Source: an uncultured Chryseolinea sp.
GTDB lineage: Bacteria; Bacteroidota; Bacteroidia; Cytophagales; Cyclobacteriaceae
Length of the DNA stretch: 6,366 bases
Direction of reading: 5' to 3'
Assembly (NCBI GenBank): GCA_946478915.1
Contig: CAMLER010000307.1
Coordinates: 1 to 6,366, forward strand
Shown: one piece after another, positions 1-6,366 of the stretch
Layout: each line of letters opens with the position of its first letter
Numbering within the stretch: position 1 is the stretch's first letter
Made by a program: the position numbers and the translations under genes
The notes under the pieces: generated by a model
The model's input: the letters and a program-made list of their open reading frames with translations, nothing else
What the model was told of the DNA's origin: nothing
The model's database searches: none

Positions 1-316
1 TTCCTAACGGGAAGGTGGTGGCGCTTAAAGGTGTCACCAACAGAAAGTGCCACAGAAAACAAACTACCTCGACTTGTCGGGGAAAAGGTGAAAAGGTGAG
101 GTAAGAGCTCACCGTCACGCCAGTGATGGCGTGAGCAGGGTAAACCTTACGCGTTGAAAGGTCAAATAGGTCACGTCCACGAAAGTGGTTAGCGGCTCGT
201 TAATAATAACAGGCGTGACGGGTAGACTGATAGATCAAGTCAGCGATGGCTTGACCAGATAAATGATAAGGGCCCCGATTCGTTGGGGAACAGAACCCGG
301 CTTATCAGCTTGCACT
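1..316 (+). ncRNA. rnpB: RNase P RNA, bacterial class A (5' truncated by window)
   Basis: This is the catalytic RNA of ribonuclease P, which removes 5' leaders from precursor tRNAs. Conserved segments align by eye with the E. coli RNA in order: CACAGAAAAC at 51-60, GGTGAGGTAAGAGCTCACC at 95-113, GGTAAACC at 139-146, GGTCAAATAGG at 160-170, the presumed L15 GGT that pairs with the tRNA CCA end at 221-223, AGATAAATGAT at 257-267 and CAGAACCCGGCTTATC at 291-306. Several hairpins end in GNRA tetraloops: GTGA (stem 115-122/127-134), GAAA (177-180/185-188) and GCGA. The hairpin 273-276/285-288 precedes the last conserved block. Roughly the first 80-100 nucleotides, including the usual GGAAAGUCC block, lie outside the window. 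The exact mature 3' end is uncertain by several bases. A terminator follows. Confidence 0.95.
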
Positions 317-324
317 TTTATTTT

Positions 325-366
325 AAGCCTGTCGGTGAAAGAAACGCTGACAGGTTTATTATTTTT
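325..366 (+). terminator. Intrinsic terminator of rnpB
   Basis: A 13-pair stem (325-337 with 345-357, including three G-T wobbles) closes a 7-base AAAGAAA loop and is followed by a T-rich tail, ATTATTTTT (358-366). It lies just after the mature rnpB 3' end and 22 bases before the next start codon. It therefore probably ends rnpB transcription and separates it from the response-regulator gene. The run is broken by one ATTA, so some read-through is possible. Confidence 0.85.
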
Positions 367-387
367 ATCGATTAACCCTTTAATAGA

Positions 388-1539
388 ATGTCAAAGATCC
401 TGATCATCGAAGATGACAATAAAATCAGATCCATTTTAAAAGAGATCCTGGAAGAAAAAAATCATGAAGTAGATGATGCCGCCGATGGTGTGGAGGGCCT
501 TAAGAAGCTTGAGCAAGGGATGTATGACCTTTGCCTGTGCGATATCAAAATGCCAAAGATGGACGGGATGGAAGTATTGGAAAAATCCAAAGAGGCGGAG
601 ATAGGAACCAACTTTATCATGATTTCTGCTCATGGCACGATTGACGTAGCGGTGGAAGCAGTTAAGAAGGGTGCATTCGACTTTCTTCAAAAGCCGTTTG
701 ACTTAGGCAGGCTGGAAATAACATTGAGAAATGCACTCGATAAGTCGGTTCTGCAAAGGGAAACCAAAACGTTGAAGAAAAAGATCTCAAAGAAAAATGA
801 GATGGTTGGTGATTCGGAACCGATGCAGCATGTCAAGGAAATGATCGACAAAGTTGCGCCTACCGATGCGCGTGTTTTAATAACTGGTCCCAACGGCTCC
901 GGAAAGGAGTTGGTAGCGCGTGCGATACACGAAAGCAGCAAGCGTGCAAACGGACCGTTGGTTGAGGTCAACTGCGCGGCAATCCCTTCCGAATTAATCG
1001 AAAGTGAATTATTTGGTCACGAAAAAGGGTCATTTACTTCCGCTATAAAGCAACGCCTGGGAAAATTTGAGTTAGCTGAAGGTGGCACCCTGTTCCTCGA
1101 CGAAATTGGCGACATGAGTTTGTCGGCGCAGGCGAAGGTGCTGCGGGCATTGCAGGAAAATAAGATCACCCGCGTTGGCGGCGACAAGGAAATTCCTGTT
1201 CACGTTCGGATAGTTGCTGCTACCAACAAAGATTTAAAAAAAGAGATCGAAGCAAGCAGGTTTCGCGAAGATCTATATCACCGGTTGAGTGTTATTCTGA
1301 TCAAAGTTCCAGCTTTGAACGAGCGCAAGGATGATATTCCTCAGCTCACAGAAAAATTTCTGGAGGATATAGCTGAAGAATATGGAGCAAGGAAAAAAAA
1401 CATCGACCCGAAAGCAATCGAGTCATTGAAAAACTATAATTGGACAGGAAATATTCGCGAACTTAGAAATGTTATTGAACGCCTTGTTATCATGAGTGCT
1501 GCTGATATCACCGAAGAAGATGTTAAGAGGTACCTTTGA
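388..1539 (+). CDS. Sigma-54 activator-type response regulator (NtrC family) lacking the C-terminal DNA-binding domain
   Basis: This cytoplasmic two-component response regulator has 383 residues. The receiver domain (about 1-120) shows the acidic pair D9/D10, phospho-acceptor D52, S80 and K102. A short charged linker (about 120-137) leads to a sigma-54-interaction AAA+ domain (about 138-370). That domain has Walker A GPNGSGKE (167-174), Walker B with D238/E239, sensor I near N280, likely arginine fingers in RFRED (291-295) and sensor II GNIREL (354-359). The sigma-54-contacting loop, normally GAFTGA, reads GSFTSA (214-219). The protein stops after a short helical tail ending VKRYL, with no Fis-type helix-turn-helix; usual family members have about 440-480 residues. 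Reading past the stop gives no HTH, so this is not a simple nonsense truncation. The ATG at 388 places the receiver start normally. No cognate kinase is adjacent. rpoN lies about 1.5 kb away on the other strand. Activation from solution is inferred. Confidence 0.93.
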   Translation: MSKILIIEDDNKIRSILKEILEEKNHEVDDAADGVEGLKKLEQGMYDLCLCDIKMPKMDGMEVLEKSKEAEIGTNFIMISAHGTIDVAVEAVKKGAFDFLQKPFDLGRLEITLRNALDKSVLQRETKTLKKKISKKNEMVGDSEPMQHVKEMIDKVAPTDARVLITGPNGSGKELVARAIHESSKRANGPLVEVNCAAIPSELIESELFGHEKGSFTSAIKQRLGKFELAEGGTLFLDEIGDMSLSAQAKVLRALQENKITRVGGDKEIPVHVRIVAATNKDLKKEIEASRFREDLYHRLSVILIKVPALNERKDDIPQLTEKFLEDIAEEYGARKKNIDPKAIESLKNYNWTGNIRELRNVIERLVIMSAADITEEDVKRYL

Positions 1540-1586
1540 GTTCGGCTGATACTATTGGGTTTGTCTTATTTAAAACACTCAATAAG

Positions 1587-2375
1587 ATGCAAAATTTGTC
1601 GATCGTCTTTGCAACCGTTTTATTCTTGGGATGTACCGGGACGCAAAAGAGTTCAGTTTACGAACCAACGGAAGACCAAATGAGTTCGGGTCACACAAGT
1701 CAAAATTCACTTGATTGGAAAGGCACCTATCGAGGCATTCTGCCCTGCGATAATTGTGAAGGGATTCAAGTAACGGTGACGCTGTCGAAAGACCTGACAT
1801 ACAAGCAAACATCCCGACAAATGGGTGGTAGTGATGAGCGTCAAGAAAATGCCGGAAAATTTTCCTGGAACAAGAACGGAAACAGTATAACACTTGAACC
1901 GAATGACGCCAGTGGTTCTATCCAATATTCCGTCGGTGAAAACTCGCTGGCACAACTGGATGACAAGGGCAATAAGGTCGGAGGAAACGACGCCGCACAG
2001 CACATCCTTTCAAAAGCAAACTATGATATACTGGAAAAATACTGGAAGCTGGTTGAACTCAGTGGAAATCCAATAAAGACTGACAGCACCTTCAGGAAGG
2101 AAGCGCATATCATTTTCAAAGAAGCAGATAACAGAATAAACGGCAACGGAGGGTGTAACACGATTGGTGGCGTATATACCATACGTGGTATGAACAGCCT
2201 CAGTACCTCAAATCTATTCTCAACGAAGATGTTTTGTCAGAACATGGACCTGGAAACTCAATTTATGACCGTATTGCAAGCGGCGGAAAGTTTCAACCTT
2301 AATGGTGATTCTCTAACCATCAACAGTGTACAAAGGCCGGCGGCTGCAAAATTTGTCGCGATTTATATGAAATAG
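1587..2375 (+). CDS. Lipoprotein with NlpE-like N-terminal domain and META (HslJ-like) domain
   Basis: This is a predicted envelope lipoprotein of 262 residues counted from the ATG at 1587. A short hydrophobic signal peptide ends in a lipobox-like LFLGC with C16 as the lipidated cysteine. Residues about 44-130 resemble the NlpE N-terminal domain: the WKGTYRGILPCDNCEGI segment carries the CxxC pair C54/C57, and beta-rich sequence follows. Residues about 150-262 match a META/HslJ-like domain, with a YWKL opening, NGNGGCN around C190, C217 after a T-K-M-F segment, and the closing L-x-G-D-S-L-T-I pattern. NlpE in E. coli senses surface contact and copper or envelope stress; META domains occur in heat-shock and envelope proteins of unclear biochemistry. 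The reading frame extends 17 codons upstream to a TTG at 1536, but only the ATG gives a proper signal peptide. The gene follows the response regulator by 47 bases, so co-transcription is possible. The exact function is unknown. Confidence 0.85.
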   Translation: MQNLSIVFATVLFLGCTGTQKSSVYEPTEDQMSSGHTSQNSLDWKGTYRGILPCDNCEGIQVTVTLSKDLTYKQTSRQMGGSDERQENAGKFSWNKNGNSITLEPNDASGSIQYSVGENSLAQLDDKGNKVGGNDAAQHILSKANYDILEKYWKLVELSGNPIKTDSTFRKEAHIIFKEADNRINGNGGCNTIGGVYTIRGMNSLSTSNLFSTKMFCQNMDLETQFMTVLQAAESFNLNGDSLTINSVQRPAAAKFVAIYMK

Positions 2376-2411
2376 TATTAGGAAGGATCTTTTTTGGACT
2401 CAGGAGATCTG

Positions 2412-2432
2412 TGAGCTACACGTCGTGGCTCA
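2412..2432. terminator. Hairpin between convergent genes, possible weak bidirectional terminator
   Basis: An 8-pair stem (2412-2419 with 2425-2432, one G-T pair) with a 5-base ACGTC loop sits between the + strand lipoprotein gene and the - strand membrane-protein gene. It includes the latter's TGA stop codon. Neither side carries a proper T run immediately after the stem, so terminator activity is uncertain. Its position in the 54-base convergent gap is the main argument. Confidence 0.3.
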
Positions 2433-3050
2433 GAAAAGGAAAAACATCAATATAAAACTCGTTGTAAATCCAAGCACGCTGCCTATCATAACCTCCCTCG
2501 GGGTGTGTACATTGAGTTGAAGGCGTGCAGACATCACAACGCCCGCCAGAACAATCGTAATAATCGTAGGATAGAACAGGGCATTCTGCTCCGAGATTTT
2601 GTTTAAAGGCAACAATATTCCGATCAAGCCGCAGATTGCAAGGCTGTGTATACTTACCTTATAAAAGTAAGTGGCAACCGTACCGACAAGCGCTAATGCG
2701 TCAATAATGATCAGGAATTTCAATAGGTTATCCTCTACACCAATTCGCGTACGACTATAAAAAAGATACGTAACCACTATATAAAGGATCGTTACAAATG
2801 AAAATGGAATAATCCGTTCATGACGGTCGACCATGGAAATTGTCCGGATCGATCCGAATGTTTTGAAGATTCCGACGTTCAATGCAGGAAAAACGAACGT
2901 CACGCAAAAGATCAGGAATATAAAATTCATCTGACCTTCTTCTTTCAACGGATCCAATGCAATCGGGAATACAAAAGCCAGAAGTCCGAATAAGTAAGTA
3001 GCCAGCAATAAAGGATGAAACAGTACTGAAATAATACGGGCCAACAGCAT
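2430..3050 (-). CDS. Multi-pass membrane protein, distant PAP2-phosphatase-like
   Basis: This is a very hydrophobic protein of 206 residues from the ATG at 3050, with about six or seven membrane segments (roughly 5-30, 42-64, 82-98, 110-130, 135-150, 158-175 and 186-206). Three spots recall the three PAP2 (phosphatidic acid phosphatase) signature motifs in order: DRHERIIPF at 75-83, VSIHSL at 132-137, and ARLQLNVHTPREV at 175-187 with H182. The last matches the SR-x5-H-P-x-D pattern only in part, since S is replaced by A and D by E. It may be an inactive or diverged member acting on lipid phosphates in the inner membrane, or simply an uncharacterised Bacteroidota membrane family. It directly follows rpoN. 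In-frame TTG (3056), GTG (3053) and ATG (3050) codons are consecutive after the rpoN stop, so the start may be 3056 or 3053 instead. Confidence 0.8.
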   Translation of the reverse strand: MLLARIISVLFHPLLLATYLFGLLAFVFPIALDPLKEEGQMNFIFLIFCVTFVFPALNVGIFKTFGSIRTISMVDRHERIIPFSFVTILYIVVTYLFYSRTRIGVEDNLLKFLIIIDALALVGTVATYFYKVSIHSLAICGLIGILLPLNKISEQNALFYPTIITIVLAGVVMSARLQLNVHTPREVMIGSVLGFTTSFILMFFLF

Positions 3051-3056
3051 CACCAA

Positions 3057-4526
3057 CTACATCTCCTTTCTAAGACGTGCCACTGGAATATTCAATTGTT
3101 CCCGGTATTTTGCAACGGTTCTTCTGGCTATGTTGTAACCTTTGTCATTCAGAATTTTTTCCAGCTTGTCGTCTGAGTACGGCTTATCCTTGTCTTCGCT
3201 TTCAATGATGTCCTTGATGATCTGCTTTACCTCCCTGCTGCTTACCTCTTCACCGGAATCGGTGGATATACCTTCAGAGAAAAAATATTTTAATGGATAA
3301 ATACCAAAATCTGTCTGAATTGCTTTGCTGCTGGCAACACGCGAGACGGTAGAAATATCCATATTGATCATCGTTGCGATATCTTTCAGGATCATGGGTT
3401 TAAGTTTAGTCTCATCCCCTTCCAGAAAAAAATCGTATTGAAAGTCAATGATGGCTTTCATTGTCCGCAACAATGTATGCTGCCGTTGCTTGATAGCATC
3501 GATGAACCATTTGGCAGCATCAAGCTTTTGTTTTACAAAGGTTACCGCTTCTTTCAGTTTCTTGTCCTTCTTGTTGCTTTTATCGTATGCCTTAAACATA
3601 TCGGTATAGGAACGGCTGATGCGCAGTTCCGGAGCATTTCTGCTGTTGAGGGCAAGTTCAAGTTTGCCGTTGTTGTTGGTAAGAATATAGTCCGGGATAA
3701 TGTACTGATTTTTCGTCGCCGTGGGTCCACCACCGCCACCGGGTTTAGGATTTAATTTTATGATCACTTCGATGGCGTCGCGAACGAAGTTTTCATCCTC
3801 GGTATCGAGTTTCTTTTGAATCTTTTGATAATGCTTTTTGGTAAATTCGTCGAAGCATTCCAGAATAATTTTCTTTGCAACAGCAACGTCAATATCGTGC
3901 CCGTTGTCCATTCGGTCGAGTTGCAGATATAAACACTCCTGGAGATTTCTGGCCGCGATACCTGGCGGATCAAAAGTTTGAATTCTCTTGAGCACAGCCT
4001 CAACCTCCTCTGCGGTAGTTTCAATTCCCTGCGAAAATGCCATATCATTTACTATCGCTTCAAGATCCCTTCGGATATAGCCATCGCTTTCAATGCTTCC
4101 GACAAGCTGCTTACCAATGGCAAGATCTCGCTCGTTCAGGCCGAGAAAATCAAGTTGATTCATCAATTGTTCATGGAGGGAAGAAGACATAGGAATAGGC
4201 ATCTCACGATTGTCCTCATCATCATCTCCATCGCCCTGCATTTTATAGCCACTGTAGTCGTCGTCTCGAAGGTAGTCCTTAATATCCACGTCATCGTCAC
4301 TGCTTGCCGTAGACTCATACTCCTCAGATTCGGTTTCCGAGCTTGGAGATTCCTCCGGTTTCTCTGGTTCCTGATCCTCCCCCTCTTCCAACGCCGGGTT
4401 TACTTCGAGTTCCTCTTCGATCCTGGCATCGAGCTCAGCAGTGGGGACCTGCAACAGTTTTATAAACTGAATCTGTTGCGGTGATAACTTTTGTTGTAAT
4501 GACTGGCTTAACCCAAGTTTTTGCAT
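3057..4526 (-). CDS. rpoN: RNA polymerase sigma-54 factor
   Basis: This alternative sigma factor binds core RNA polymerase and -24/-12 promoters, and needs an AAA+ activator to melt DNA. The protein has 489 residues, a normal length. Region I (about 1-48) is rich in Gln and Leu, with the SQSLQQKLSPQQIQFIKLLQ type opening. Region II (about 49-108) is a long Glu/Asp/Ser stretch. The core-binding region runs from about 115 to 310 and includes FDPPGIAARNLQECL (185-199) and LNPKPG (258-263), the latter extended into a run of five glycines. The helix-turn-helix region includes LKDIATMINMDISTVSRVAS (380-399). The RpoN box ARRTVAKYRE is at 467-476. All hallmark parts are intact. The ATG at 4526 gives the standard N terminus. 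The gene heads an operon with the membrane protein and is divergent from asnS. A candidate -7 box lies at 4560-4567. Confidence 0.97.
   Translation of the reverse strand: MQKLGLSQSLQQKLSPQQIQFIKLLQVPTAELDARIEEELEVNPALEEGEDQEPEKPEESPSSETESEEYESTASSDDDVDIKDYLRDDDYSGYKMQGDGDDDEDNREMPIPMSSSLHEQLMNQLDFLGLNERDLAIGKQLVGSIESDGYIRRDLEAIVNDMAFSQGIETTAEEVEAVLKRIQTFDPPGIAARNLQECLYLQLDRMDNGHDIDVAVAKKIILECFDEFTKKHYQKIQKKLDTEDENFVRDAIEVIIKLNPKPGGGGGPTATKNQYIIPDYILTNNNGKLELALNSRNAPELRISRSYTDMFKAYDKSNKKDKKLKEAVTFVKQKLDAAKWFIDAIKQRQHTLLRTMKAIIDFQYDFFLEGDETKLKPMILKDIATMINMDISTVSRVASSKAIQTDFGIYPLKYFFSEGISTDSGEEVSSREVKQIIKDIIESEDKDKPYSDDKLEKILNDKGYNIARRTVAKYREQLNIPVARLRKEM
3063..3069 (-). promoter_or_regulatory. 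Shine-Dalgarno site AAAGGAG inside the rpoN 3' end
   Basis: AAAGGAG on the - strand overlaps the last codons of rpoN. It lies 6, 9 and 12 bases before the consecutive TTG, GTG and ATG codons that open the membrane-protein gene. Spacing favours TTG or GTG, codon preference favours ATG. With the rpoN stop touching the TTG, this points to translational coupling. Such a clear SD stands out here because the other genes in the window lack one. Confidence 0.55.
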
Positions 4527-4753
4527 GTATCGAAATCTTAATCAAATATCTTATTGTAGCAAAGTTAAAAAAATTGTCCACAGCTCCACGGTCAACCAAC
4601 TGGCCTAAAACCAGCTCATTGACACTTTATCTATCTTCCGCCCTAACAACCATTAACTCCCAATGAAGTTATGAAAATCCCCAAGTTTTTTCGTTTTTTG
4701 CGATCCCAAAACGAATACCCTTAAAGTTAATCAGCGCAACCAATTTTTCGGAA
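4527..4753. other. Divergent intergenic region between rpoN and asnS
   Basis: These 227 AT-rich bases hold the upstream regions of two divergent genes. Besides the candidate rpoN -7 box, they contain an inverted repeat: TTCGTTTT (4690-4697) and AAAACGAA (4708-4715), separated by 10 bases, ending 38 bases before the asnS ATG. I found no convincing asnS promoter, -24/-12 sigma-54 site, T-box-like leader or small gene here. Confidence 0.6.
4560..4567 (-). promoter_or_regulatory. Candidate Bacteroidota -7 promoter element of rpoN
   Basis: On the - strand these bases read TAACTTTG, a perfect match to the Bacteroidota primary-sigma -7 consensus TAnnTTTG. They follow a run of six T. Transcription would start near 4553 and leave a leader of about 27 bases before the rpoN ATG. 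No TTTG or TTG lies at the expected 19-21 base spacing upstream; the nearest TTG is about 25 bases away. The call is therefore tentative. Confidence 0.4.
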
Positions 4754-6190
4754 ATGAAGCGATCAAAAATCAAGGAACTGCTTGCGTCTTCGCCGGCAAA
4801 TCAAGTCGTTGTCGTACAAGGATGGATCAGGACATTTCGCAATAATCAATTTATCTCCATTAATGATGGGTCGACAATTCAGAACTTACAAGCGGTTATA
4901 GAACTGAATAGTGTGGAAGAGTCTGTTGTGAGGAGGCTAACAACGGGGGCATGTTTGTCCATTACAGGCGAATTGGTTGCATCCCTTGGAAAAGGTCAGG
5001 CAGTAGAAGTTAAAGTGAAGGAACTGGAAATATTGGGGGACTGCGACCCGGAAAAATATCCGCTTCAATTAAAGAACCGTCCCAGCCTTGAATACCTGCG
5101 CGAAATTGCGCACCTGCGGTCGCGGACAAATACATTTGGCGCCGTGATGCGGGTGAGGCATGCCATGGCCTTTGCCATTCACAGTTTTTTCAATGAGCGG
5201 GGATTCTTTTATATCCACACACCGGTCATTACCGGGTCGGATGCCGAAGGTGCCGGTGCGATGTTCAGGGTCACTACTTTGGATCCAAATAACCCCCCTC
5301 GCACTGAAGATGGCCTGGTTGATTTTAAAGAAGATTTTTTTTCGCGTGAGACTAACCTCACAGTTTCGGGTCAGCTTGAAGGCGAAACATACGCGCTAGC
5401 ACTTAGCGACATTTATACGTTTGGGCCAACCTTTAGGGCAGAGAACTCGAACACAACGCGACACCTCGCAGAGTTTTGGATGATCGAACCTGAAATGGCT
5501 TTTTATGACATTCACGATACGATGCAGCTGGCGCAGGAATTCCTCCAGTACCTGGTCCGTTATGCGCTGCAAAACTGCAAAGAAGACCTGGAGTTCTTAA
5601 ACAAACGCGCGCAGGATGAAGAGGAAAGCAAACCAAAGGAACAGCGTAGTGAACTGACCCTGATGGATCGGTTGAAGTTTATTACCGAGAATGATTTTCA
5701 AAAGCTTTCTTATACTGAGGCAATCGATATCTTAAAAAATTCAAATCCGAATAAGAAGAAAAAGTTTCAATTCCTGATTGATCAGTGGGGAGTGGACTTG
5801 CAATCGGAACATGAACGATATCTTGTTGAAAAACATTTCAAGAAGCCAGTGATTCTGTATAATTATCCCGCCGACATCAAAGCGTTTTATATGAAGCAGA
5901 ACGAGGATGGAAAAACCGTTGCTGCGATGGACGTTTTGTTCCCCGGAATCGGGGAAATCATTGGAGGATCTCAGCGGGAAGAAAATTACGACCGACTGTT
6001 AAAACGCATTCAGGAATTGCATCTTCCGGAGAAAGATCTCTGGTGGTACTTAGAGCTTCGAAAATTTGGTTCCGCGCCACACAGTGGGTTCGGCCTGGGA
6101 TTCGAGCGCTTGATGTTGTTCGTAACAGGGATGACCAACATACGCGATGTGATTCCATTTCCGCGATATCCCGGAAATGCAGAATTCTAA
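4754..6190 (+). CDS. asnS: Asparagine--tRNA ligase (AsnRS)
   Basis: This cytoplasmic class II aminoacyl-tRNA synthetase charges tRNA-Asn with asparagine using ATP. The protein has 478 residues, close to the 466 of E. coli AsnRS. An N-terminal OB-fold anticodon-binding domain (about 17-100, with [11 protein letters not shown]) precedes the catalytic core. Motif 1 lies around 145-160 ([16 protein letters not shown]). Motif 2 is [15 protein letters not shown] (227-241) with the catalytic arginine R228. Motif 3 is GFGLGFERL (445-453). The segment 174-196, between motif 1 and the NLTVSGQL strand, is the insertion typical of bacterial AsnRS, and a Lys/Glu-rich helical stretch follows motif 2 (about 280-300). 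The motif-2 and C-terminal sequence ([15 protein letters not shown]) favour AsnRS over the related AspRS. The ATG at 4754 gives a normal N terminus with no visible SD. A NUDIX gene follows closely, with no terminator between them. Confidence 0.97.
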   Translation: MKRSKIKELLASSPANQVVVVQGWIRTFRNNQFISINDGSTIQNLQAVIELNSVEESVVRRLTTGACLSITGELVASLGKGQAVEVKVKELEILGDCDPEKYPLQLKNRPSLEYLREIAHLRSRTNTFGAVMRVRHAMAFAIHSFFNERGFFYIHTPVITGSDAEGAGAMFRVTTLDPNNPPRTEDGLVDFKEDFFSRETNLTVSGQLEGETYALALSDIYTFGPTFRAENSNTTRHLAEFWMIEPEMAFYDIHDTMQLAQEFLQYLVRYALQNCKEDLEFLNKRAQDEEESKPKEQRSELTLMDRLKFITENDFQKLSYTEAIDILKNSNPNKKKKFQFLIDQWGVDLQSEHERYLVEKHFKKPVILYNYPADIKAFYMKQNEDGKTVAAMDVLFPGIGEIIGGSQREENYDRLLKRIQELHLPEKDLWWYLELRKFGSAPHSGFGLGFERLMLFVTGMTNIRDVIPFPRYPGNAEF

Positions 6191-6207
6191 TTCTTAACAA
6201 TTCAAAT

Positions 6208-6366
6208 TTGGACCGACATTCCCTGATCGATCTGTTGCGCGTTTATGACTCAGGTTTTGAGGTTGAAGAAATGTTCGCTGCGAAATTTCTCAACCTTCTT
6301 GAACATCCCAAAGCTTTTCAGCGCGACCATTTGCCGGGCCACATTACCGGTTCATCCTGGATCGTA
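6208..6366 (+). CDS. NUDIX hydrolase, N-terminal fragment (cut by window edge)
   Basis: An open frame runs to the window end and gives about 53 residues. It includes VEEMFAAKFLNLLEHPKAF, RDHLPGHITGSSWIV and no stop. The pattern of a helical leader, then a Pro-x-x-F-x-R segment, then a Pro-Gly-His-x-Thr-x-Ser strand is what I recognise from NUDIX hydrolases that continue into an LLTHH and QPGGH region; that part and the NUDIX box itself are outside the window. Such enzymes hydrolyse nucleoside diphosphates linked to other groups. The start is uncertain: TTG at 6208 gives the expected leader length, while the first in-frame ATG (6271) would remove it. It lies 17 bases after the asnS stop and probably shares its transcript. 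Confidence 0.65.
   Translation, partial: MDRHSLIDLLRVYDSGFEVEEMFAAKFLNLLEHPKAFQRDHLPGHITGSSWIV

Noticed and set aside
111..260. Two similar hairpins (TCACGCC..GGCGTGA and TCAAGTC..GGCTTGA) as a dispersed repeat
   Set aside because: Both are GNRA-capped helices expected in RNase P RNA; their likeness comes from the shared tetraloop and closing pairs.
601..1110. TGGCAC strings (in the regulator gene) as possible sigma-54 -24 boxes
   Set aside because: Neither is followed at the right spacing by a TTGC -12 box, and both are inside codons of conserved protein motifs. No convincing -24/-12 promoter was found in any intergenic gap.
1536..1586. TTG at 1536 as start of the lipoprotein, overlapping the regulator's stop codon
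   Set aside because: It would put 17 extra residues in front of a good lipoprotein signal peptide; the ATG at 1587 gives the lipobox cysteine at residue 16.
2376..2411. GGATCTTTTTTGG region as a terminator of the lipoprotein gene
   Set aside because: The T run is present, but no stable stem sits directly before it.
3978..4484. 168-codon + strand open frame opposite rpoN
   Set aside because: It is antisense to a certain rpoN gene, has unnatural composition and no recognisable domain; it mirrors the acidic and Gln-rich coding sequence of rpoN.
5433..6200. Open frames on the - strand opposite asnS
   Set aside because: They are antisense to a full-length synthetase with all class II motifs, and their products show no domain features.

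Overview
The window looks like an ordinary chromosomal stretch from a member of the Bacteroidota, probably a Cytophagales-type bacterium. This is an inference. It rests on an NtrC-like regulator form without a DNA-binding domain that I associate with this phylum, mostly absent Shine-Dalgarno sequences, a perfect TAnnTTTG (-7 type) box upstream of rpoN, and the style of the RpoN and AsnRS proteins. I see no mobile elements, CRISPR arrays, tRNAs or rRNAs.

Layout from left to right. Bases 1 to about 316 are the 3' three quarters or so of the RNase P RNA gene (rnpB, + strand, 5' end cut by the window), followed by a strong intrinsic terminator at 325-366. Next is a + strand pair: a sigma-54-type response regulator (388-1539) that ends directly after its AAA+ domain and carries GSFTSA in place of GAFTGA, then a lipoprotein (1587-2375) that joins an NlpE-like CxxC domain to a META/HslJ-like domain. 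Converging on this pair is a - strand operon: rpoN, encoding sigma-54 (3057-4526), followed without a gap by a small multi-pass membrane protein with faint PAP2-phosphatase features (2430-3050). Divergent from rpoN is asnS, asparaginyl-tRNA synthetase (4754-6190), followed 17 bases later by the start of a NUDIX hydrolase gene that runs off the right edge.

The functional theme is sigma-54 control. The sigma factor and an AAA+ activator able in principle to work with it lie about 1.5 kb apart on opposite strands. The activator has no DNA-binding domain, so if it is active it would have to reach sigma-54 holoenzyme from solution, as established for FlgR of Helicobacter and proposed for CtcC of Chlamydia. 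No histidine kinase is visible next to it. The envelope lipoprotein directly downstream may share its transcript, which suggests but does not prove an envelope-stress role. The remaining genes (rnpB, asnS, NUDIX) are housekeeping. I found no clearly new multi-gene system. The points most worth checking are the altered activator loop, the missing DNA-binding domain and the NlpE-META fusion.
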